Origin: an uncultured Verrucomicrobiota bacterium
GTDB lineage: Bacteria > Verrucomicrobiota > Verrucomicrobiia > Opitutales > Opitutaceae
Reading direction: 5' to 3'
DNA: 64,000 nt
Assembly: GCA_903876795.1 (NCBI GenBank)
Contig: CAIRBK010000082.1
Span: forward strand, 1 to 64,000
Both the position numbers and the translations under genes were made by a program. Every line of letters starts with the position of its first letter. Position 1 is the stretch's first letter. The notes under the pieces are model-generated. The model worked only from the letters and a program-made list of their open reading frames with translations, ran no database searches and had not been told where the DNA came from. Positions 37,442 through 46,451 of the stretch are shown piece after piece.

Positions 37442-39142
37442 ATGTTCGAAAGCCACAGTCAGGCCATTCTGGAACTTTGCCGCGATCAGCACCTGGTCGC
37501 GCTACCCACGCTCAACGATATCAACGAGGAACACAAGGCCACCGGCAAACCGATCGCCGACCTCCTGGTCGAGATGGGGCTCCTCGAAAAAGAGACGTTG
37601 CTTCGCAAGATCGCCGAGCATCTCGGCTGCGAATATCTTGAGGGTCAGGCGGGCGACATCCCCGCCGACGTCGTCAACGCCGTCCAAGGCAACCTCGCCC
37701 GCATGTATGGCGTGGTCCCGCTGAGAGCCGACGCCCAGAGCATCGACCTCCTGGCCGTTGACCCCTTCAACAGCCAAGTCATCGACGACCTCACCTTTGC
37801 GCTTGGCAAGGACGTGCGACTGGTGGTTGCGGATCCGGGCCGCGTGGACGGCCTGCTCAAGCTCCACTACGGCGAGGACGACGCCACCATCGACGATCTG
37901 CTCAAACAGATGTCGAGCGACGACCACGATGGCGCTCCCGCGAGCGACAAGGAGTTGTCCGAGCATGACCTGGAGTCGATGGCCGGGCAGACGCCTATTA
38001 TCCGTTTCGTCAACCTCGTGATCGGCCAGGCCATCCGTGACAAAGCCTCCGACATCCACTTCGAGCCTTTTGAGCACGAGTTCAAGATCCGCTACCGTAT
38101 CGACGGTGCGCTCTACGAGATGGCGCCACCGCCCAAGCATCTCGCTCTGCCCATTACCTCCCGCATCAAGGTGCTCGCCGCGCTTAACATCGCCGAGCGC
38201 CGCATTCCTCAGGACGGTCGTATCAAGCTGACCCTCGGGGGACGTCCGGTCGATTTGCGCGTCTCGACCCTCCCCACCCAGTTCGGCGAATCCGTCGTGT
38301 TGCGCGTCCTGGACCAATCCGCCGTCCAACTCGACATCACCGCACTGGGCATGCCGACCGACGTTTACGAGGGCATCACCGAAATCATCCGCCGTCCCAA
38401 CGGTATCTTCATCGTTACGGGGCCGACCGGCTCCGGCAAGACCACCACTCTTTACTCCGCGCTGCGCTTAATCAACACGCCCGATCTCAAGCTCCTCACC
38501 GCCGAGGACCCGGTCGAATACGAGATTGAGGGCATCATGCAGGTGCCGGTCAACCACGCGGTCGGCCTGAGCTTCGCCGCCGCCCTCCGCTCCTTCCTTC
38601 GTCAAGATCCCGACGTAATCATGGTGGGCGAGATCCGCGACTTGGAGACCGCGCAGATCGCGATCCAGGCGTCGCTCACGGGTCACTTGGTGCTTTCCAC
38701 CCTGCACACCAACGACGCGCCCGGCGCGGTCACGCGCCTCGTGGACATGGGCGTGGAACCGTTCCTGATCGCCTCTTCTTTGGAGGCGGTGCTGGCCCAG
38801 CGCCTCGTTCGCCGCATCTGCAAGAGCTGCCGCACGCCCTACGAACCGCCGGCGGCTCTGCTCCAGCAGCTCGGCATCGACCCGGTCGATATCGGCAACC
38901 GCGAGTTCTTCTACGGCAAAGGCTGCGACCATTGCAGCAACTCCGGCTACAAGGGACGCATGGGCGTCTACGAATGGCTGCGCATGAGCGAGGCCGTCCG
39001 CGATCTGGTTGTGCAGCGCGCCTCCACCCTTGTGATCAAGCAGAAGGCGCTTGAGCAAGGCATGCGCACCCTTCGCGATGACGGTCTTCGCGCAATCTTT
39101 GACGGTGCGACCTCCATCGAGGAGATCATCAAATACACCTGA
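37442..39142 (+). CDS. Second PilB/GspE-type secretion/pilus ATPase
   Basis: The 566-residue protein is a full second extension-type ATPase. MshEN-like N-terminal segments include [19 protein letters not shown]. Its core has [20 protein letters not shown], Walker [18 protein letters not shown] near residue 326, [48 protein letters not shown] and the zinc loop CKSCRTPY...[14 protein letters not shown]. It resembles the upstream PilB but is clearly a distinct paralogue, for example with a longer acidic linker near residues 150-180. It may drive a type II secretion or a second pilus machine that shares the platform protein encoded next (67-base gap). Confidence 0.88.
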   Translation: MFESHSQAILELCRDQHLVALPTLNDINEEHKATGKPIADLLVEMGLLEKETLLRKIAEHLGCEYLEGQAGDIPADVVNAVQGNLARMYGVVPLRADAQSIDLLAVDPFNSQVIDDLTFALGKDVRLVVADPGRVDGLLKLHYGEDDATIDDLLKQMSSDDHDGAPASDKELSEHDLESMAGQTPIIRFVNLVIGQAIRDKASDIHFEPFEHEFKIRYRIDGALYEMAPPPKHLALPITSRIKVLAALNIAERRIPQDGRIKLTLGGRPVDLRVSTLPTQFGESVVLRVLDQSAVQLDITALGMPTDVYEGITEIIRRPNGIFIVTGPTGSGKTTTLYSALRLINTPDLKLLTAEDPVEYEIEGIMQVPVNHAVGLSFAAALRSFLRQDPDVIMVGEIRDLETAQIAIQASLTGHLVLSTLHTNDAPGAVTRLVDMGVEPFLIASSLEAVLAQRLVRRICKSCRTPYEPPAALLQQLGIDPVDIGNREFFYGKGCDHCSNSGYKGRMGVYEWLRMSEAVRDLVVQRASTLVIKQKALEQGMRTLRDDGLRAIFDGATSIEEIIKYT

Positions 39143-39209
39143 TTTAACGTCCTGGTTTTCAGTATCGCCTCCGGTTTTCCATCCCCAAGTTTAAACACCG
39201 CCCCACCCT

Positions 39210-40496
39210 ATGCCAAAGTTCACCTACAGCGCCATCGAGTCGTCCTCGGGCAAAGAAAAGAAAGGCGTCGTCGACAGCGCCTCGTCCGAACAAGCCTCCG
39301 CCGAGTTGAAGGCGATGGGCCTCATCCCCACCTCGCTTGCCCCCGAGGGTTCTGGCTCAGCCGCCGTCAAAAAGGACGTTCGCAAACCCGTCGTCGCCTC
39401 GCCCGCCGCCTCCGCACCCAGGGCCAAGAAAAAAGGCGGCATCACGTTTGGTCGCATCATCAACAACGCCGGCCTCACCGTATTCACCCGCCAGCTGGCC
39501 ACGCTGGTCAATGCCGGCATGCCGATCATGCGCAGCTTGGAGACATTGGCCCGCCAGGAGAAAAATCCCCTCTTCAAGGCGGTCATTGAGTCGCTGGTTG
39601 AGAGCATCCGCTCAGGCGGCAACTTCTCCGACGGCCTTCTCCAGCACCCCAAGGTCTTCGACCGTCTTTACGTCAACATGGTGAAGGCCGGCGAAGCCGG
39701 CGGCGTGCTTGGCACCGTGCTTGAGCGTCTGGCCCGCTTCATGGAAAAAGCCGAGAAGATCAAGGGCAAGGTGAAGTCCGCCATGACCTACCCGATCATC
39801 ATCGTTTTCGTGGCCGTCGCCATCGTGGGCGCTCTGATGGTCTTCGTTATTCCCCAGTTCGAGAAGATTTTCTCGGGCATGCTCAAGGGCCAGTCGATGC
39901 CCGCCCTTACGCTCGCCGTCCTCTCGGTCAGTAATTTCATCAAAAACAATATTCTGGTGACCATCGGCATCGTGGTCGCCTGCTATTTCGCGTTTAAAGC
40001 CTGGCACAAGACCCGCTCGGGCACGCGCGCCGTGGACTGGGTTCTTCTCCATGCTCCCGGAGCCGGTCCGCTCTTTCTGAAGTCCTCCATCAGTCGCTTC
40101 ACCCGCACGCTCGGCACCCTGCTTGCCTCGGGTGTTCCGATCCTGCAGGCGCTGCTTATCACGCGCGACACCTCCGGCAACGTCCATGTGGCCGACGCTC
40201 TCAACATCGTGCACGACCGGGTCAAGGAGGGCGACAACGTGGCTCGTCCCCTCGATTCGACGAAGGTGTTTCCGACCATGGTGACCTCGATGATCGAGGT
40301 GGGTGAGGAAACCGGAGCGCTGCCGGACATGCTCAACCGCGTGGCTGATATCTACGACGAAGAGGTGGACAACTCGGTGGCCGGTCTCACTTCGATCATC
40401 GAGCCGATCATGATCGTGTTCATGGCCGTGGTCGTCGGCACGATCGTCATCGCGCTGTTCCTCCCGATCGTGAAGATCATCCAGAGTCTCCAGTAA
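39210..40496 (+). CDS. pilC: Type IV pilus/type II secretion inner-membrane platform protein (PilC/GspF)
   Basis: The 428-residue protein has two T2SSF domains (near residues 85-210 and 290-415) separated and followed by hydrophobic segments. PIIIVFVAVAIVGALMVFVI and ILVTIGIVVACYFAF are membrane helices, and a third lies at the C-terminus (PIMIVFMAVVVGTIVIALFL). Family motifs are FTRQLATLVNAGMPIMRSLE and FTRTLGTLLASGVPILQALL, plus MIEVGEETGALPDML. An N-terminal MPKFTYSAIESSSGKEKKG is the usual soluble start. It ends the motor block; no pilin, prepilin peptidase or secretin gene follows. A strong hairpin lies 46 bases after the stop. Confidence 0.94.
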   Translation: MPKFTYSAIESSSGKEKKGVVDSASSEQASAELKAMGLIPTSLAPEGSGSAAVKKDVRKPVVASPAASAPRAKKKGGITFGRIINNAGLTVFTRQLATLVNAGMPIMRSLETLARQEKNPLFKAVIESLVESIRSGGNFSDGLLQHPKVFDRLYVNMVKAGEAGGVLGTVLERLARFMEKAEKIKGKVKSAMTYPIIIVFVAVAIVGALMVFVIPQFEKIFSGMLKGQSMPALTLAVLSVSNFIKNNILVTIGIVVACYFAFKAWHKTRSGTRAVDWVLLHAPGAGPLFLKSSISRFTRTLGTLLASGVPILQALLITRDTSGNVHVADALNIVHDRVKEGDNVARPLDSTKVFPTMVTSMIEVGEETGALPDMLNRVADIYDEEVDNSVAGLTSIIEPIMIVFMAVVVGTIVIALFLPIVKIIQSLQ

Positions 40497-40822
40497 CCCT
40501 CGGCGATGCCGCCGGGCACCAGCCCGACTGGGGGTTAGAACGCCAACAGAGAAGGCCGGCTTTGAGAGTCGGCCTTCTTTGTTGGCCCGTTTCTTCGGCG
40601 ATCAATGGAGAATCTGCGCGCCTAAGTTATGAACCCAGAAACCGCATTTGGATCGGGTTCCTGGATCCCCATTCGCCTCAACATCATGCGCGATCCTTTC
40701 CCTCCCATCTGTGGATTCCTGGAAAACAGACCGCTTGGTCTACATCCGCAGTCTGTCGGGCGCTAATGTCAAAAAGTCAGCGTTCTTTCACCAGCCTGGT
40801 CGGCGGTTGGGTGCGGGCGGCC
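40497..40822. other. Convergent intergenic region after pilC
   Basis: The first 90 bases contain the hairpin listed separately. The rest (40587-40822) shows no open frame with protein character, no promoter consensus and no repeat that I can match elsewhere in the window. Confidence 0.5.
40542..40586. terminator. Long hairpin, probable terminator between pilC and yhaM-like gene
   Basis: Arms at 40542-40558 and 40570-40586 (GCCAACAGAGAAGGCCG with its partner) pair over 17 positions with a single G-T pair and an 11-base loop. The T run is short and lies inside the stem, so termination may be bidirectional but weaker than a classic site. Confidence 0.65.
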
Positions 40823-41818
40823 TTATTGCGTTACCCTGAGCGGCTTGGTGAGGAGCACGCTGTTGAGTCCTGGCAGTCGCTCGGAAAATTCGTCGGCGAT
40901 AGTTGCCTGGCGGAGGGTGCGTTGAACCATGCCCATTTTGGCGTCGAGGTTGTCGATCATCGAGACAAAGACCGCCTCGGGCGTCGCCGCATACACGGCC
41001 GCGCCCCACTCGGGTTCACCCTGGTGGCTCAAGATGATGTGTTCGAGTCGCTCCAGACGTTCGGGCTCGAGCCGGGCCTTGATGCCGTGCTTGCGGGCGA
41101 GTTGATAACCCAGCACCACATGGCCTTGCAAGATACCCTTGCGACTGCGCTTGGTGGCCAGCGTTCCTTCGTATTCGGTGGTCTTGCCGGTGTCATGCAG
41201 GAGGATGCCGGCCATCGCGAGATCGGAGTCCACCTCGGGATAGAGGGGCAGAAGCGCCTTGCACGCGCGCGCCATGTGAATCGTGTGTTCCAGCAGGCCG
41301 TGGCGGTAGGCGTGGTGCATGGAAACCGCGGCCGGGCACCACTTGAATACCTCGCCGATTTCCTCGAACACGCCGCGCACGGTCATGCGCAGCTCGTCGT
41401 GGGTGATAACGTCGATGAACGTCTGGAACTCGGCCCACAGCTCAGCCGCAGGCTCCGGGGCGACCTCGACCAGGTTGTCGATCAGCCCGGGCGCGCCGAG
41501 TTCATCCTCTGAAAGGGGCACGACTTTAAGAAGCTTGGGCGAGAGCCGTCCTTGGTAATAGTCGATGCGGCCCTCGACGCGGAGCACGCCGCCCTCGCCG
41601 GCGGTTTTGACCGTGTCGAAAACCGCGCCGTCGCTGAACAGTGTGCACCCGAACGAGCCTGTCCGGTCGCCGAGGTCGAGCGTGAGAAACGGGTTGCCGT
41701 TGGAGGCGGTCTTGGTCGCGAGTTTTTTGACGACCAGCACACTGGCGAAGGGCCTGCCGGCGGCTTCTTCCAGGCTTTTGAGTTCGCGGACGTTGAGCAG
41801 GGGGAGTGTGTCGGACAT
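40823..41818 (-). CDS. YhaM-like 3-prime-to-5-prime exoribonuclease (OB fold plus HD domain)
   Basis: The 331-residue protein has an N-terminal OB-fold nucleic-acid-binding domain (about residues 20-110, with FLTLDLGDRTGSFGCTLF and VLRVEGRIDYYQGRLSP). An HD domain follows (about 160-300) with HHAYRHGLLEHTIHMA and the metal pair in AGILLHDTGKTTEY. This is the arrangement of Bacillus YhaM. ILSHQGEPEWGAAV matches the late histidine segment. It is expected to degrade RNA from the 3-prime end in the cytoplasm. It converges with pilC and diverges from ridA across a 478-base gap that contains a MITE-like element. Confidence 0.88.
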   Translation of the reverse strand: MSDTLPLLNVRELKSLEEAAGRPFASVLVVKKLATKTASNGNPFLTLDLGDRTGSFGCTLFSDGAVFDTVKTAGEGGVLRVEGRIDYYQGRLSPKLLKVVPLSEDELGAPGLIDNLVEVAPEPAAELWAEFQTFIDVITHDELRMTVRGVFEEIGEVFKWCPAAVSMHHAYRHGLLEHTIHMARACKALLPLYPEVDSDLAMAGILLHDTGKTTEYEGTLATKRSRKGILQGHVVLGYQLARKHGIKARLEPERLERLEHIILSHQGEPEWGAAVYAATPEAVFVSMIDNLDAKMGMVQRTLRQATIADEFSERLPGLNSVLLTKPLRVTQ

Positions 41819-42296
41819 GGCGTTGTGGGAACAATGGTTCAGAAGAACCGGCTTTATGTCGCGATGAAACTCGCAGGTTGAGCCCGGCGGCGTAAAGCCG
41901 ATGTCTTATGAATCTGGCTCAATGCCAGCGTCGCCCGGATCACAAAGCGTCGTTCGGGATTTGCTCCAACGAACGCCGGTGTCGCCGACCGTTTATGACA
42001 AAGGCGTCCGTTAGGGTGTGTTTTTGAAATAACTCAGGTCGTCGAACTCTGCGAGTGAGGGGAGCAGCCGGCTGGGCCGGCGTTGCCCTCGACGGCACGA
42101 CCCGCCGGGTCGCCTCCGTCTCTGTCGCCTTGGCTGAGCCCGTTTCTCCTCTCACGCAGACCCGATTTATTTCAGAAACACACCCTAACGGCGTGCTTTC
42201 TTTTCTCCGTAACTCCGGGGGCGGTTTTGCCCGGGTGCGTTGTGCTGCTGCGTGTCCTTGCCTGCGGGAATGATTCCCGATTGAACCAGCGACCAT
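41819..42296. other. Divergent intergenic region with a MITE-like insertion
   Basis: No gene is supported here. The middle 184 bases form the inverted-repeat element at 42008-42191. Flanking it are a CGTTCG/CGAACG inverted repeat (41951-41956, 41970-41975) and a short CGGGAA/TTCCCG hairpin just before ridA. Promoters for both neighbours must lie here, but no consensus boxes stand out. Confidence 0.55.
42008..42191. mobile_element. MITE-like element with 33-bp terminal inverted repeats
   Basis: The left end (42008-42040) and the reverse complement of the right end (42159-42191) agree at 30 of 33 positions, starting with CCGTTAGGGTGTGTTT and continuing through GAAATAA. The 118-base interior has no transposase frame but holds a CGACCC-GCC-GGGTCG hairpin at 42098-42112. 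A CGT lies directly outside each end (42005-42007 and 42192-42194), possibly a 3-bp target duplication. Size, long inverted ends and lack of coding content are those of a miniature inverted-repeat transposable element. The mobilising transposase is not in this window. Confidence 0.7.
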
Positions 42297-42761
42297 ATGT
42301 CCAATCCCGAAGCCAAGCTCGCCGAAATCGGTCTGAAACTGCCCGCCACCGCCGCCGCCGCCGGCAACTACCTGCCTGTCGTGCGCACGGGCAACCTGCT
42401 GTACTGCGCGGGCACCATCTCGATCCTGGATGGCAAGATGACCCACGAGGGTCAGGTCGGCCGGGAGCAGACGATCCAGACCGCCTACGAATCGGCCCGG
42501 GTGTGCACGCTCAATACCCTGGCCAACATCAAGGCCGCCGTCGGCTCGCTGGAGCAGGTGTCACGCGTGGTCATGGTCAACGGCTTCGTCAACGCGGTGA
42601 GCGGCTTCGCCGACAGCCCTGCGGTCATAAATGGAGCGAGTGACCTGCTGGTGGCCGTGTTTGGCGACTCCGGCAAACACGCCCGGGCCGCCGTGGCCGT
42701 GGCCGGCCTGCCAAAAAACTCCACCGTCGAGGTGCAGATCGTGGTCGAACTCCGGGGCTGA
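42297..42761 (+). CDS. RidA/YjgF family protein (enamine/imine deaminase-like)
   Basis: The 154-residue protein matches the YjgF/RidA branch with a slightly longer N-terminus. LPVVRTGNLLYCAGTISI is the first part, VCTLNTLANIKAAVGSLEQV with VMVNGFVNAVSGFADSP the middle, and HARAAVAVAGLPKNSTVEV the C-terminal part with the conserved Arg. RidA proteins hydrolyse reactive 2-aminoacrylate and related enamines formed by PLP enzymes. The ATG at 42297 lies 105 bases after the MITE-like element, so that element may carry or disturb part of its promoter. A REP-like repeat follows 34 bases after the stop. Confidence 0.9.
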   Translation: MSNPEAKLAEIGLKLPATAAAAGNYLPVVRTGNLLYCAGTISILDGKMTHEGQVGREQTIQTAYESARVCTLNTLANIKAAVGSLEQVSRVVMVNGFVNAVSGFADSPAVINGASDLLVAVFGDSGKHARAAVAVAGLPKNSTVEVQIVVELRG

Positions 42762-42795
42762 GCCCCGATCGATTGCGCCATATTCCGGTGGTTGC

Positions 42796-42911
42796 GTGAA
42801 TTAAGCCTATCCGGACGAAACGGCTCCGCCGTTCCGCTATGGATTTCAAACGTAGCGGAATCGCGGAGCGATTTCGGTTTGGAGATCGTTTTTCTAAAAA
42901 CCTCCAGCCAG
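42796..42911. repeat. REP/BIME-like palindromic element, copy 2 (one unit plus one inverted unit)
   Basis: GTGAATTAAG at 42796 and CTCCAGCCAG at 42902-42911 mark the same flanks as the copy at 4278-4478. Between them a single AACGGC-TCC-GCCGTT unit (42819-42847) faces an inverted unit headed GTAGCGGAATCGCGG (from 42852). Together the two units can pair as a 24-base-arm hairpin with 20 of 24 positions matched. Like copy 1 it lies between convergent genes (ridA and argA). Its length is 116 bases against 201 for copy 1; the 85-base difference equals three tandem units. Confidence 0.85.
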
Positions 42912-43009
42912 TGGCATTGCTCGGCGGGTGGGCAGGGCAGCAGCCCGTCTGTGGGTGATGAATCGGGGCCACTCAGTGACGCCCGATTCGCCCATGATGC
43001 GGGTTGTTT

Positions 43010-44347
43010 CTAAAGGGCCAGGAGCTGCTTGATCAGCACTTTCGGATTACGACCGCTCTCCTCGTAGATTTTCAAGCGGGCTTCGGGCAGAACGGTTTTT
43101 TCAGTCTCCTCAAAGCCAAGCACCGACGTGAAGAAGGAGTAGCTCTGCGTGGAGAGCGCCACGATCGTGGTGACACCCTTTTCCTTGGCCCGCAGGCACG
43201 CGTAATCGACCATCTTCCGGCCGACGCCGCGGTTGTGGTAGAAGGGCAGCACGTAGAGCGAGCCGATCTCGGCGAGGTGCGGCTTGTCGGGGTAGAAATA
43301 GAGCGTGACGCAGGCGATGATGTTTTCGTCGATTTCGAAGACGTAAAACTGGTCGATGTTTTTCTCGATCGACTGCTGGGTGCGGTGGATGAGTTCCTCG
43401 CGCTTCACGGCGTTGCGCGTGAGGTTGTAGAGGAAACGCACGTCGCGCTTGGTGGCCTTGCGGATCTGCTGGTAGTCGTTGGCGTAGATGAGCGAGCCCA
43501 CGCCCTCACTGGAGAATATCTCGTTGATAAGCCCGTCGAACGTGCGGCCGTCCACGATGTGTACGCGGGGAACTCCGGTCTCGATGGCGCGGATGGCATG
43601 CGCCGCCTTGCTGCGAGAGAGTTCGTTGATCTGCTCGGGGTGTTCCCTGAGCAGGGCGCGCAGAGAGTCCACCGCGATGTCGCGCTTGATCTCGCCGTTG
43701 ATTTCGAGGCCGGCCTGCGGGGTCAGGTAGATGATCTTGGAGGCGCCGAGCGCCTCGGCGACTTCGGCGGCGAGAAGGTCGGAATTGATGCGCAGGGAAC
43801 GTCCGTCCGGTCCGTAGCCGATGGGTTGGAGGATCGGGATGATGTCGGCGTTGATCAGGTGGGAGATGAAGTCCTTGTCGATACGGTCCACCTTGCCGGT
43901 GAACTGCTGGTCAACGCCCTTGATGATGCCGATGGGCAGGGCGCGCACCGAGTTGGAGATGGCGCACTTGAGGGTGTTTTGGGTGAGCCCTTCGAGGATG
44001 AGGTGGGAGACACGCGAAGAGGCGCGGATGGCCAGGTCCAGCGTGGCGGAGTCGGTCACGCCGGTGCCGTCGGCGTTGGAGATGGCGATGTGGCGAGACT
44101 CGGAGAGTTCAATGATCTGCTGGCCGATGCCGTGCACGAGAACGACCTTGATGCCGAGGGAGCGCAGCACGGCGACGTCCACGGCCAGGTTGCCGAAATT
44201 TTCGTCGGCCACGATCGAGCCGTCGATGGCGAGCACGAATATCTGCCCCTGAAAACGCGGGACGTATTTGAGGATACCCCGCAGGTCGGTGGGCTTGATC
44301 GTTGCAGTGCTGGCCGGGGTGGCCGGCGTGGCGTGGCCGTTGCTCAT
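43010..44347 (-). CDS. argA: Amino-acid N-acetyltransferase (N-acetylglutamate synthase, ArgA type)
   Basis: The 445-residue protein starts arginine synthesis by acetylating glutamate. An N-terminal amino-acid-kinase-like domain (about residues 15-280: FVLAIDGSIVADENFGNLAV, VLVHGIGQQI, LRINSDLLAAEVAEALGASK) binds arginine in homologues and gives feedback control. A C-terminal GNAT domain follows (about 290-440) with IACVTLYFYPDKPHLAEIGS, the acetyl-CoA loop NRGVGRKMV and ALSTQSYSFF. This is the long E. coli-type architecture. The ATG at 44347 was preferred over an in-frame TTG 15 bases upstream. It converges with ridA across the REP-like element. Confidence 0.94.
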   Translation of the reverse strand: MSNGHATPATPASTATIKPTDLRGILKYVPRFQGQIFVLAIDGSIVADENFGNLAVDVAVLRSLGIKVVLVHGIGQQIIELSESRHIAISNADGTGVTDSATLDLAIRASSRVSHLILEGLTQNTLKCAISNSVRALPIGIIKGVDQQFTGKVDRIDKDFISHLINADIIPILQPIGYGPDGRSLRINSDLLAAEVAEALGASKIIYLTPQAGLEINGEIKRDIAVDSLRALLREHPEQINELSRSKAAHAIRAIETGVPRVHIVDGRTFDGLINEIFSSEGVGSLIYANDYQQIRKATKRDVRFLYNLTRNAVKREELIHRTQQSIEKNIDQFYVFEIDENIIACVTLYFYPDKPHLAEIGSLYVLPFYHNRGVGRKMVDYACLRAKEKGVTTIVALSTQSYSFFTSVLGFEETEKTVLPEARLKIYEESGRNPKVLIKQLLAL

Positions 44348-44471
44348 CGTTAGATTGGGCAACGTTAATCGGGGAAGCGGGCGGGCGCGTCAATAGTGGC
44401 GGACCGCGCCGCGATCTTGCTGAACTTGACGGATACAACTGTCCGTCGGGATCCGACTGCCGTTTCCGTGA

Positions 44472-46157
44472 TCAGGCGGGAACGGGGGAGGCGGGGGATT
44501 GGCGTTTAAACTGCCGGGCTGCCAGGCTGCGGATCAGGGAGGTTTGCGCCGGCGTGATGGTGATCTTGCGCGCCAGTTTCCAGCAGACGTAAACAAAGCC
44601 TTCGGACGCGTGTTCGTCGGCGAAGGGGAGAAGCATGAAAGCACCGGGGCGGGCGGCTTTGATTTGCATCCACTCGGGCAGGTAGTTGTCCAAGCTCGCG
44701 TCCGACGCGTCATGGATGAGCACGGTTTCGCGGCGCATCAGGCATACGCCGAAGACCGTTCGGTCGATCGATCGGCAGACGAGGCCCTCGGGGATGTTTT
44801 CAACATAAACTCCCGTCGAGTGCCCCAGGGTTGCCTGTTTGCCCTTGGGTTTGCCCAGGAAGACCGCCGCGTGATCCGCCTGCATGAGTTCCCGCATGGT
44901 TTGAAGGGCTTCGATCCAAGGGTCGGTTGAGGCGGACTCGGGTATGCCCGGCTGAGCGGGCTCCTGCTTGGATTCAAAAGCGGAGGAACGTGCGAGTTGG
45001 GCGGCCCAATCGTCGGTTTCGTCAGGCAGGGGCGGGCTCGCCGGTTCGGCGGGCACCGGCGTCGATTCTGCGATCGGCACCTGCGGGACCGATGCTGAGT
45101 TGGGGATGGCCTCGGGCGTGTGATCGGAGGGGGATTCGCCCGGGGTGGTCGTCGTTTCGGTCGGCGGGGAGTTGGGCGGGGAAGCCGGTGGCACGGCCTC
45201 GGGAGTGGCCGCCGGTTGCGCGGACTTGACGTGCGTGCGGATGAGCAAAAACGCGGCGACCGGGATAAAGCCACCCTGCTTGGTAAGCGTGCCGAGGTGT
45301 TCGTTGGTGTGTTCGAGCGCCGGGTCGATCATGTCGCGGGCGTCGGGCAAGATTCGCTCGAAGCGTCGGGCCAAGGCGCGCGAGTGACGTATGAAGGCAT
45401 CGGCATTGGACTTGGGCGACAGGGCGAGGGTGGCCAGTTGTGAACCGAATTCGCAGATGCCAAGGACGCGTCCATTATGCAGGCTGGCCACGCCGCCCAA
45501 GGTCTCCGGCTGGCAGTCGCGCAGGGCGTAGGTGATCTCTTCAGGCATGCGCAGCAGGGCGGCCAGACGGCGACTCAGCTCCAGAGGCGTCATGCCAAAC
45601 ATACCGCGGAAGGCGATCTCATCCGGCATTTTTTCCCGGCGCACCAAGGCTTCGCGGAAGTGCTCGAGCGAAACGGAGGGCAGGATGACCTTGCCCAGAT
45701 TGCGCAGCGTGCCGCAGGTGAAGAGCAGGTCGGGATCGGCGTAGCCGGCCGAAACGGCGCACGAGCGGGAAATCAGACCGGCGCAAAGTGCTTGGGCGGC
45801 GGCGTCGCGTTGCTCGGGGCTGTTGCCGGCGGCGGCAGCGTTATCCATGAGCATCATGGATACGGCGAGAGTGCGGACCTTATGGAAACCGACTTGGTGG
45901 ACCGCGTGGGTGAGGCTCGTGAGCGGCGTGATGCCGGGATTATGCCGGAGGGTATTGGCGGTCCCGAGGATGCGAGTGACCACCACGGGATCTTTCTCCA
46001 TGATGTCGGTCAGTTCGCCCATCGAGATTTTTTCCAGATCCGTGGACAGGGTCTGGATGATGGCCAGCAATTCGGGCAAACCCGCGCCCTTGCCGGATTG
46101 GATAAAAGTCCGTGCGCGGTCCAGGGTCTGTTGGGAGGTAAGCGGTTGAAGCGGCAC
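44472..46157 (-). CDS. HDOD-domain protein with C-terminal GAF-like part
   Basis: The 561-residue protein begins with an HDOD domain (about residues 20-250): LPELLAIIQTLSTDLEKISM, PVVVTRILGTANTLRHNPG, ITPLTSLTHAVHQVGFHKVR. The middle (about 305-400) is a Pro/Thr/Ser-rich linker. The C-terminal 150 residues (LQTMRELMQADHAAVFLGKP through LPEWMQIKAARPGAFMLLPF) look like a GAF-type sensor fold. No membrane segment is seen. HDOD proteins take part in regulatory and motility circuits, and many are degenerate HD hydrolases. Start is GTG at 46157. It precedes argA on the same strand by 124 bases. The signal sensed is unknown. Confidence 0.78.
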   Translation of the reverse strand: MPLQPLTSQQTLDRARTFIQSGKGAGLPELLAIIQTLSTDLEKISMGELTDIMEKDPVVVTRILGTANTLRHNPGITPLTSLTHAVHQVGFHKVRTLAVSMMLMDNAAAAGNSPEQRDAAAQALCAGLISRSCAVSAGYADPDLLFTCGTLRNLGKVILPSVSLEHFREALVRREKMPDEIAFRGMFGMTPLELSRRLAALLRMPEEITYALRDCQPETLGGVASLHNGRVLGICEFGSQLATLALSPKSNADAFIRHSRALARRFERILPDARDMIDPALEHTNEHLGTLTKQGGFIPVAAFLLIRTHVKSAQPAATPEAVPPASPPNSPPTETTTTPGESPSDHTPEAIPNSASVPQVPIAESTPVPAEPASPPLPDETDDWAAQLARSSAFESKQEPAQPGIPESASTDPWIEALQTMRELMQADHAAVFLGKPKGKQATLGHSTGVYVENIPEGLVCRSIDRTVFGVCLMRRETVLIHDASDASLDNYLPEWMQIKAARPGAFMLLPFADEHASEGFVYVCWKLARKITITPAQTSLIRSLAARQFKRQSPASPVPA

Positions 46158-46451
46158 CGGCGTGTGTCCTGAGATTACGGCTCAATCTCCCCTCGGGTTA
46201 AGTCCTCATTGCCAATATCATTCACCGCGCCCACTCCGCGCTTAAATCAGATGGGTGATGGATCATCACGGCTTTCGGCGGCAGTTCCCGATTTGCAAAC
46301 CCGATGATGAGATCGAGGCCCGTGGGAGTTTCCGCTTGTCACCACCCACGCCCAATTCAGACCCGGGCCAATTCAGGACATCGCCCAACCCAAAACACGC
46401 CCTAGACATTTGCGGCGGCTTTGCCACAACCACGACATAACCATTACCAAC

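Noticed and set aside
46397-46412. Short match (AAACACGCCCTA) to the inner part of the MITE-like terminal repeat
   Set aside because: Only about 12 matching bases with no partner repeat nearby; too weak for a second copy.
46255-46440. 61-codon open frame before the small membrane protein gene
   Set aside because: Pro/Ser/Thr-rich, no start signal, and it overlaps the likely promoter region.
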